DNA of 64,000 bases from Macrothele yani (Eukaryota; Arthropoda; Arachnida; Araneae; Macrothelidae), in contig CM076996.1 of the NCBI GenBank assembly GCA_039090855.1, forward strand, positions 47,520,469-47,584,468. The letters are read 5' to 3'. The position numbers and the translations under genes are program-made. Each line of letters opens with the position of its first letter. Positions within the stretch are counted from its first letter, which is position 1. Below the pieces are notes generated by a model. It was given only the letters and a program-made list of their open reading frames with translations. It searched no databases and was not told the DNA's origin. Shown here in pieces: positions 57,146-64,000 of this stretch.

Positions 57146-57693
57146 TTAATACAAACATTTGACGCCGACCAGGAACATCAAACAGAACTCATCGCTCTTT
57201 CCACGTTTATAAGTGAGTCACGGAAAAATTCTCATTGGCCGCCACCGGGAACCGAACCCAGGGTCTTCCAGTTACGCGCCGGGCATGCTTCCACTGCACC
57301 ACAGCGGCCTCGAATGCCTCCAGACTCACATGCACTATGATAATTTTTCCGTGACTCACTTATAAATGTGGAAAGAGCGATTACTTCTATTTGATGTTCC
57401 TGGTCCACGTCAAGTGTCTGTATTAATTATTCATTCGCCTTCTAGTTATTTGTTCAGTTGCTGCTTACCATCTTTGTTGAATCCCCAGCATTGTGCGGGG
57501 CTCCAAGAAGCAACTTTCCAAGTGGCTTGGCGTTTAGTGTATGTGAGTCTGAAGGAATTCGAGGCCGCCGTGGTGCAGTGGAAGCATGTCCGGCGCGTAA
57601 CTGGAAGACACTGGGTTCGATTCCCGGTGGCGGCCAATGAGAATTTTTCTGTGACTCACTTACAAACGTGGAAGGAGCGATGACTTCTGTTTG
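57146..57693. mobile_element. Composite tRNA-derived SINE, head-to-head copies
   Basis: ATACCCTTTTGA flanks the block at 57134-57145 and 57694-57705 and is read as the target-site duplication, lying in the QKG codons of the P-element pseudogene. Inside are two tRNA-like heads in opposite directions: 57237-57309 (minus) and 57563-57635 (plus), each 73 nt with a GGCCGCC/GGCGGCC acceptor-like stem and a B box (GGTTCGATTCC on the plus copy). Shared body sequence (GTGACTCACTTA, GGAAAGAGCGAT) follows each head and occurs a third time at 57340-57420 without a head. Confidence 0.8.
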
Positions 57694-59147
57694 ATACCCT
57701 TTTGAAATGGTAATACGTTCTTCTTTCCAAACACTCTCATTCCAGATATAGCGCTACTCATAAGTGATAATATTTTATTTTTTTTGTCTCGTAACGTATC
57801 CTTCGATCCCAAAGGCTGCTAGCAGTGGGCTTATTACTGGGTGGGTGTGGACGACTACTGTTCATGACATCAAGAAACGAGTCCACCAGTTCAAAAAAAT
57901 TGGACGCTTTTTCATTGCTAGTCAGTAACTGAATTGCTTTTGCTGTTGTTGCGGAAAAAAGGGTTTTGGCAGGCGCGACCTTTTGCCTTTCGTTGCCTGT
58001 CCCGTTTAAAAAACAGGGTTTCAACTTGTGACAAATTCTGAGTTCGCCGCGATCCTTTTCGAAAACGGCTTCTATAATTTTTGATGTAAGATGGGTACAT
58101 TCTTCTAATACTAGTTCATTATCTAAAAAATGATTTCTAAAGAATTTTAAGTAATGTGGAAGATCAGCAAAAATCCAAATAAGTTTTTCTTCTTGACATG
58201 AATGAGGAAATGAAGATAATTCTGAGGAAATCTGAAGTTCTTTCCATAAAGTAGAACACCCGCCTAAATCAGAAACAATGGCTTTCACTTTTGCGCCACT
58301 GTTTTCCACTGCCTTTATAACCGAAAAAAGTAATTCCTTAGTCATTGTCTTCTGGAAATCAAAAAACACTGCTTGTTTCCATGGAGACAGGATTCCTCTC
58401 GCCAACACAAACTCAACTCTAGAAAATGGACCTAAAATTTGAACTTCAGTGACGTAACACAATTTGCTATCTATGTGCATTTCATTGAAACTCAAAATGC
58501 AAGCTTTCTCGGCTTCGGTCATAGTTTTAGAGCCCTTTTTCATACGCAGTAGCACATTGAGTAAAATTCCTGGTCTGCAAGAGAATTTTGCGCACCGCCT
58601 TTTCAGCGTGCTTGCAATTGGTAGTAGGATGTCTATTTTATTTTTCCAAAAATCGTAACACTTTCTAGAAAGTGCTCTAGTTACAATCTCCCTGGAAATG
58701 TCTTCAGCCTTTCAAATATTTTTTCTTTTTCCTTCAACTATTGCGTTCAGTTGGGTCACTTTTAATACGCGCTTCCATTTTAAACAGTTTTTTATTCTTC
58801 AAATCAATAATTTTTAGCTTTGTTTTCAGAACTCTGTTTTCACATAATAGTCGTTGTTTTCGGAATTTTCTCTGTCGTCTTACGTTAGCTTTCATTTTTA
58901 ACGCCCTGGTTCTCTCCAATTTTAAAAGTTCAATTTCTTTTTTAAGGGATGCAACCTTTTCAAGTAGCAATCTATTTTCCTCCGTTATTTTGATACAGGA
59001 AGAACAACTGATATCACCTGATGTTTCATCAACTTCATAACAGAGATCCTGCGTTTCTTGCACACAAACCTTTTTCGAACTTAAATTATCCATTCGATAG
59101 AAAGCACTTTTTAAAATATCTCCTTTGCGCTTTCTGTTACTTCGTGG

Positions 59148-59453
59148 GCCGCGGGTGGCCTAGTGGACAACGTTCGTGACTGCCGCGGAAAGGACCTCAG
59201 GTTCAATCCCAGGCAGGTACGAACGCTCGATCCACTAAATATCCGCCGTGCGTCGGATGGGCACGTTAAGCCGTCGGACCCCGGGTACTGGCCCCCGGTA
59301 AAAAATAAGGGCGTCTTCCTCCCCTTTCTACTTCGCTTCCGTGTCACTTTCCTATCGGGCACTCTAGCCCAAATCTCCTAGCTTCCTCTTTCTAAGGGTT
59401 GTTTAAGACCTGGGGTCAGACACTCCCTTCCTAAAATCCTCTACATATGATCA
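59148..59453 (+). mobile_element. tRNA-derived SINE inside the P-element pseudogene
   Basis: The 306-bp insert is flanked by TTCTGTTACTTCGTGG at 59132-59147 and 59454-59469, exact over 16 bp. Its head has an A box (TGGCCTAGTGG, 59156-59166) and a B box (GGTTCAATCCC, 59200-59210), the internal RNA polymerase III promoter. The body is pyrimidine-rich. The element lies antisense to the P-element frame, between the THAP domain and the coiled coil. An exact duplication suggests a young insertion. Confidence 0.9.
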
Positions 59454-59775
59454 TTCTGTTACTTCGTGGAGTGATACAGTGACCATTTTGCTGACAGTTC
59501 GGCAGATTCGGGATAGGCACCACGTTTTGTTTCAGTATTTTTTTCTGCGAGAGTCCAAGTAGGCGATTTTTTAAATCATCTTCGCAATCGTAAGATTGAA
59601 AATGTTTGCTGCAAACTCTAGCATTCGCTACATTCACAGTCTGACCTATAGCACTTGTTCAACCATTCCTTCACCAAATCTGGATTTTTCAAAGGAAATG
59701 CATGATACACGATACACTGACTTTTAGTTTTTTTGTAATGATTCTTACAAGTAGACACAGCACAACTCGACATTG

Positions 59776-60829
59776 TTATCAGTATTTCAACGTAAACTAA
59801 CTAAATGATTTCTCTAAGAGCAAGTTTTAAGAGCTGAATACTTATCCACACAAAGCAAAGAAAATAATACAGGATAAGTAGAGAGACCCTTCACGGCAGC
59901 TTCACGTTTCCAACCAGAGTTCCAAAACAGTGACGTCAGAAACAGGTCATCTGTCAACACTGAGGGAGAAAAACAAACAGCAGCCCATCCAGAAAAACAG
60001 ACCCAGCCCTGGTATCCTACCTGCTTACAGGCATTGCGACCGACGCGGCGCTTCCCCGAGGAGAGAATGAACTTTTTTGTGGTAGGGTGTCCGGTGCCCA
60101 GAGATGTTTGGGGTGCCCATCCGTCACTCGGTGGTTCGGAGTAGCGCAGACCAGAGATGTATAAAAATAAAATGTATCTGCGTACACAATCACTGAAACA
60201 GAAAACTTGCTGCAAACCCGCAAACCACACACGATAACAATATAATAAGATCATTTAAAGAAAAAATAATAAAACAATAGATAATTATTAGGACATTACA
60301 GATTTCAATGAGAACAAAATAAGTACATTACAATTGAATATGCAACAATGTGTGTGAAATGGACCTTTATGGTAAAATATTAAAATACTGGAATATGAAC
60401 TTCATAAAAACAAGAGACTAATTAAAGCAAAATTTTATATCCAGAAAAACAGTTCCATTATGATCCTTCAAAAATTATAAATATTCAACAACTTAATTCC
60501 AAAATAGTAGACTTACAAAATACACAAGGAAAATATTTTAATTTAATTACTGGCAAATGTGAGAGGAACCTGGCAAAAAAATTCAAATTCTGTGTAAACG
60601 AAACTTTTGACACAGTTCCTATACGTTGAGAACAGGCCTTGATAAAATCTAGAGGCCAGAAATGTCTGTCAAAACAAAAGAACTCAGAAGATGTGAAAAA
60701 TAATTGAACGTTCTTCAAGTTAAAATAGAATTAAGTATATTAATCTGAGTAAAGCCTTGAGTGTTTTAATTGTGGTAAATAACATTTTTATCTGCAAAAT
60801 CTGCTATTATAATTTGGAAACTATCCGCG
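59776..60829. other. Unassigned DNA
   Basis: No frame with a recognisable domain. A GC-richer island at about 59890-60160 gives overlapping open frames on the minus strand that look like chance openings. Confidence 0.45.
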
Positions 60830-60940
60830 TACAGCATGCGTCTACATTCTGCTACTCTGGCTCAGCCTATCTGGAATCGATCTCGCGACGATCTGGTCTG
60901 AGGGCGGTTGCTCTAACCACAAGGTCACACGCATCCCAGG
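60830..60940 (-). repeat. tRNA-derived SINE head relic
   Basis: On the minus strand TGACCTTGTGGTTAGAGC resembles an A box and AGATCGATTCC a B box with one change from GGTTCGATTCC, about 40 bp apart. The acceptor stem does not close, so it is not a working tRNA gene. Confidence 0.45.
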
Positions 60941-61588
60941 TACTTCTGAGTGAGTGAGCTGTATGATATGTTGGAGCAAAATAAAACAGCACCCAGACCG
61001 CCTGAGGGAGTAAAAAAAGAGTTAAAAGACGAGGTCAGCTCGAGTCAGTGTACCATTTGAGGTAAAGCTGATTGTCACATTGAATGACTACTCATTGCGC
61101 AATTAGTAGTAATAGGAGTCTGATGTTGAAATTCTAACATCTTTTTCTTTACAATATTTCTTTTTCCTTAATGATTTTTCTGGCCATCAAAAATTTGCTT
61201 TGCTGGCGCCTCAAGATTTGGGTGACTTTACCGATGGTTAGGATCTTTGGTAAGCACATTAACGAATACTTTACCATGACGCGGAAGAGTAACCTATACC
61301 CGACAGCTGGAAAACAATTACCCACTTTCTCTACATGTTGAAGACCATACACTGACGCAGAGAGAAACAGAGTATTCAAACGGGAACGAAAAGTGCAGCA
61401 ACGGAACAGCGAAATTACTAATGAACGCTAACAAGAAATATTAATATTATTTGAAAAACAATAGTTACAGTTCAAAATGAATCTTGTGAAACCCAGATTA
61501 CCACTCCTTTGAAATTTAAATTGATAGCCTGAACACAGTTTAAATCAACACACTGGTAGATGATACAGAACAGGATGCCCTTGTTGAA
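60941..61588. other. Nothing recognised
   Basis: Short frames only; no repeat noticed. Confidence 0.45.
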
Positions 61589-61960
61589 TTATTGTACAAC
61601 TCGCTTATAACGAGCCCGTGTTTAGCGAGATCTCGGATTTAACGAGAAAAACGAACTTCTGTTAGGTATAATGTTAATTTAAATTTAATTTGATCGTTTT
61701 TAACTAGCACAATTTAATGTGGGAGAGAAAAGCTAAGACGATCACTTTTAACATGCAAAGTAACAAAATTTAATGAAATTCCGTGTTTATGAGACAGAGG
61801 AAGTTTAATGCGCACTGTCCTGGAATTGCGGAACAGAAATAGTGGCATACAAGACGAAATTGTAAAAGCGCTGGGGAACCTACTGTGATAGTGGAAGAAT
61901 GCCGATCAAGGCAATCGAGGAGTACATCAAACGCTCAACAAGTTAGTTGTGCAAGAGACC
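61589..61960 (+). repeat. Possible pogo/Tigger-like terminal sequence
   Basis: ACTCGCTTATAACGAGCC, then TTTAGCGAGATCTCGGATTT and AACGAGA form the staggered TAACGAG words typical of Tigger/pogo ends. A decayed frame downstream (near 61880-61950) could be transposase remnant, but it is too broken to call. No right end was found. Confidence 0.35.
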
Positions 61961-63240
61961 CACCTTTCCACCCGCTCCAAGGTGAGCTCTGCACGGGCTT
62001 TATTTGGCGACCTTGCGATGGCTCCGCTTGTTAGGACCCCTGCTATGACGTCACGCGCTACAGCAGCGCCACACATTAAGGCTCGATGAAGTATAACGAT
62101 GGCTCCGGTCTGGCCCGGCTCAAGCCAGGGGCGTAACTATACTCCAAGTCAACCTAAGAGTGAACCACTATGAAGGGTACGAAACAGCTACCTCCGCTAC
62201 GAAACATAGTCCCTAGCATTTAGAGCAAAAAACATCAGAATTATTGCTTAGAATCCATTTTTGTTTGTTCAACAATTTATCAGACAAAATTGATATCTAA
62301 AAAAAAATTCTAGAAGTTAGAGCGCTTTTAGAAATATATTTGTTCTGAGAAGTTGCTGAATCAAGAGCTTCCCACTTTCGGCTATTTCTGCCCACTTGGG
62401 ATACAACTCGAGACAGGGGGAAGGGGTGGAAGACCTCTCCCAACATTAACAACACAGAGGCAATAAATTGACAATCGGGAAAACTCGAAGGCAGTAGGGA
62501 AAGCTGTTCGGCCTCCACCAGACCCCACTGACAATCCCCACTGCTTGTGAGATGTTTGGGATTAGAAAAGAACGAACAGCACATTAACGCGGATGGATAC
62601 CGTTCTTGCATTCCACGACGAGATGTGACAAGGCTCTCTCGCCTTTCCCAGTGGTACACGTTTAGGGTGAATTGGAGTAAAGAACAAAGTGCGGCTCCCC
62701 GCAAGATTTACTTCAGCACCTCTAAGCACAGTCATTTTCCAAAAATTTCGAACACGAGGGAGAATGTGTTTTTCGCTGTGTGTGTGGGGGGGGGGGGTCT
62801 GGAGGTCGAGGAGAATGTCTGGTAAAGTAAGTGAGATACCTAGAAGCCCTGTAGTTTTAACTTTTAAATATTTTTTGGAACAGAAGTACATAATGTAATC
62901 AGCCAATCAGGATTAACACCGTACGCGGACTGATGCATGAGCGTGAATATGCATTTTATCAAAAGAAATGAATTTGGTAAAATATACTTTAATGGTTAAG
63001 GTCAACAACTATAAGACTTCATAATCACCCATTTTACTTTCACTTGTTTCCGAAGTGCTCATCATACGAAATGTCTGCATCTAAAGTTTGAACAATTGAC
63101 GGGCTAAACAAATCATCATTCTTTTAATCAGAAACGGCACTTGGGTTTAATTGATTCTGCGCAAAAAGAGCTGGTCGAGCTTTGGAAGTTTCTTTGCGCG
63201 CTCTTCTTCCTTTCGCTGATACTATGCTCCACAGTGCTGT
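61961..63240. other. Unassigned DNA
   Basis: The minus frame 62704-62297 (135 codons) has no recognisable domain and overlaps open frames on the other strand, so it is not called as a gene. A 13-G run lies at 62786-62798. Confidence 0.4.
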
Positions 63241-63482
63241 GCCCCGTTATCCAACTCTCAAAAAGATACCCAATCCAGATCATTCAAGCTTACCCACCCA
63301 CTACGAGTTATCCGGAAGAAGAAAACGAAGAGTTTACGAGGGCAGTCGATTTCTAAATAACAAGGGTAAGCAGCACTTGAAGATCATTATGATGATTTTA
63401 AAGCGAAAATAAGGCAGCACCAACAGGTTGACACCTCAGTAGGTAAATTCGGCCATGGAAACAGAAACCAGCGTGTAAATAT
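63241..63482 (+). pseudogene. RTE endonuclease fragment (copy 5)
   Basis: The codons VIQLSKRYPIQIIQAYPPTT and YPEEENEEF match VIQLSRRYQAQIIQTYAPTT and HPEEEIEEF of RTE copy 4 (30890-30990). Homology continues through NNKGKQHLKIIM and VGKFGHGNRNQR in shifting frames to 63482. It is a short, isolated piece truncated at both ends, which normal RTE insertion does not explain. Confidence 0.85.
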
Positions 63483-64000
63483 TGTAAGCTTGCTGTTGTT
63501 AGTGGGATTTCTTATTCCCGTTCGAGTTCGATATTTAATCCTGATTGCTGCGCGTTGTGATTGTTATGAAGAAAGCATATCAAAAATGAAATATTAAAAA
63601 TGGTTGCGGCATTAAATATATTATTTATTGCTAATTATCGTTACTGATTTGTCCTGTAATTTGTCTTAGTTCCTTAATCCAAAATTTTCAGTCCTCTCGC
63701 TATTTATTCTATTTCCTAATTAATCTTTCTTTCCTACTTACTCCAAATCTATCTAAATTTTATTCTTTCGCGCTGGCCATCCGGAAGCCCGAAAAACTGT
63801 TCCTTCTTTCAATCTCTCGCGACTTCTCTTTAACTTCTGCCGGCCTTGTTTATCTTCTCCAAATGTTCCCCTAACTCCTCTTTCTCCCGCGTGTCTCTGA
63901 CGCTTCGAACAGCAATAAACTCATTTAGCTGTCTTTACACCGTCTTCGGATCACAACGTACTAATCGCTGCGCAGCCCAATAAAATCATAAAACAATTAA
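63483..64000. other. Unassigned DNA, possibly part of an LTR
   Basis: The tract is pyrimidine-rich, with AATAAA signals at about 63914 and near the window end. Its general look resembles a long terminal repeat, but no second copy, primer-binding site or coding region is visible, so it is left unassigned. Confidence 0.3.

Larger units (their letters stand above)
53724..59775 (-). pseudogene. P-element / THAP9-like transposase, with three nested insertions
   Basis: P-element transposases bind DNA with a THAP zinc finger, dimerise through a leucine zipper and cut with an RNase H-like domain. Reading leftward: THAP domain (59775-59460, with CAVSTC, YHAFP, an invariant Trp and VCSKHF, broken by one shift); coiled coil (59093-58734, KLKIIDLKNKKL); catalytic domain (58555-57700, CILSFNEM, IVSDLGG, IFADLPHYLKFFRNH); GTP-binding/late region (57130-56740, QKGILVSISSLLRLH, LTQDALEILFSQIKGIG); and C-terminus (54250-53724, VVGYIAFEFEKK, REGLTMPTAGWL, IYSRARTFIGLRHLN). 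The insertions are a SINE (59148-59453), a composite SINE (57146-57693) and PLE B (about 54255-56735). FNEM replaces FDEM, so the first catalytic Asp is lost. Confidence 0.9.

Noticed and set aside
57563..57635. Functional tRNA gene
   Set aside because: It folds like a tRNA, but the base before the anticodon is G instead of U and it lies in a composite SINE with a matching inverted copy.
62297..62906. Frames of 135 and 114 codons on the minus strand as a possible host gene
   Set aside because: They overlap each other and plus-strand frames, show no domain, and no splice or promoter context is evident.
63483..64000. Solo LTR
   Set aside because: Composition and AATAAA signals fit, but no second copy, primer-binding site or target duplication can be seen before the window ends.

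Overview
This is a 64-kb stretch of AT-rich, transposon-dense animal DNA. I found no host protein gene I could defend. Nearly every recognisable coding sequence belongs to a mobile element: RTE-type non-LTR retrotransposons, Penelope-like retroelements (PLE) with GIY-YIG endonuclease, Tc1 and mariner transposons, hAT transposons with BED finger, a THAP/P-element transposase, a Foldback/MULE-like inverted-repeat element and tRNA-derived SINEs. This mix, with long low-complexity AT stretches and homopolymer runs, fits an arthropod (or another invertebrate) with a large genome. The sequence alone does not name the species.

Layout. 1-10.4 kb: two RTE copies and fragments, a Tc1 copy split by a 924-bp hAT-like insertion, a PLE fragment, and three copies of a repeat built of three ~146-bp units. 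10.6-14.1 kb: an almost intact Tc1 element (10584-12000) and a second Tc1 copy holding a 762-bp hAT-like insertion. 14.1-18.5 kb: a hAT transposase relic, an unassigned stretch, then a PLE flanked by a 15-bp target-site duplication. 18.5-20 kb: a Foldback/MULE-like element with ~600-bp arms and a 9-bp duplication. 20.3-24.5 kb: two Tc1 copies abutting at a shared TATATA, a short array of ~150-bp units carrying CTCF-like motifs, a 680-bp mariner deletion derivative and a fourth trimer repeat. 25-30 kb: relics and unassigned DNA. 30.3-35.9 kb: an RTE copy with its endonuclease region, interrupted by a 3.1-kb hAT element. 37.4-38.7 kb: a longer array of the CTCF-like units. 40.2-44.5 kb: a long hAT element with the largest open frame in the window. 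44.6-52.6 kb: an inverted-repeat MITE, two Tc1 relics and two full-length mariner copies. 53.7-59.8 kb: a P-element/THAP9-like pseudogene interrupted by a PLE, a composite tRNA-derived SINE and a second SINE. 60-64 kb: relics and unassigned DNA.

The elements do not form a pathway. What they give is a stratigraphy: Tc1, RTE and P-element copies are the older hosts, and hAT, PLE, SINE and mariner copies are the younger insertions. Several target-site duplications can be read directly, and removing the insert on paper restores the host element's reading frame. The less familiar signals are (i) the three-unit 146-bp repeat with one DR1-type nuclear-receptor half-site pair per unit, found four times always as a trimer, (ii) the ~150-bp arrays with a CTCF-core-like motif per unit, and (iii) a hammerhead-ribozyme-like core in the 3' UTR of both long PLE copies.
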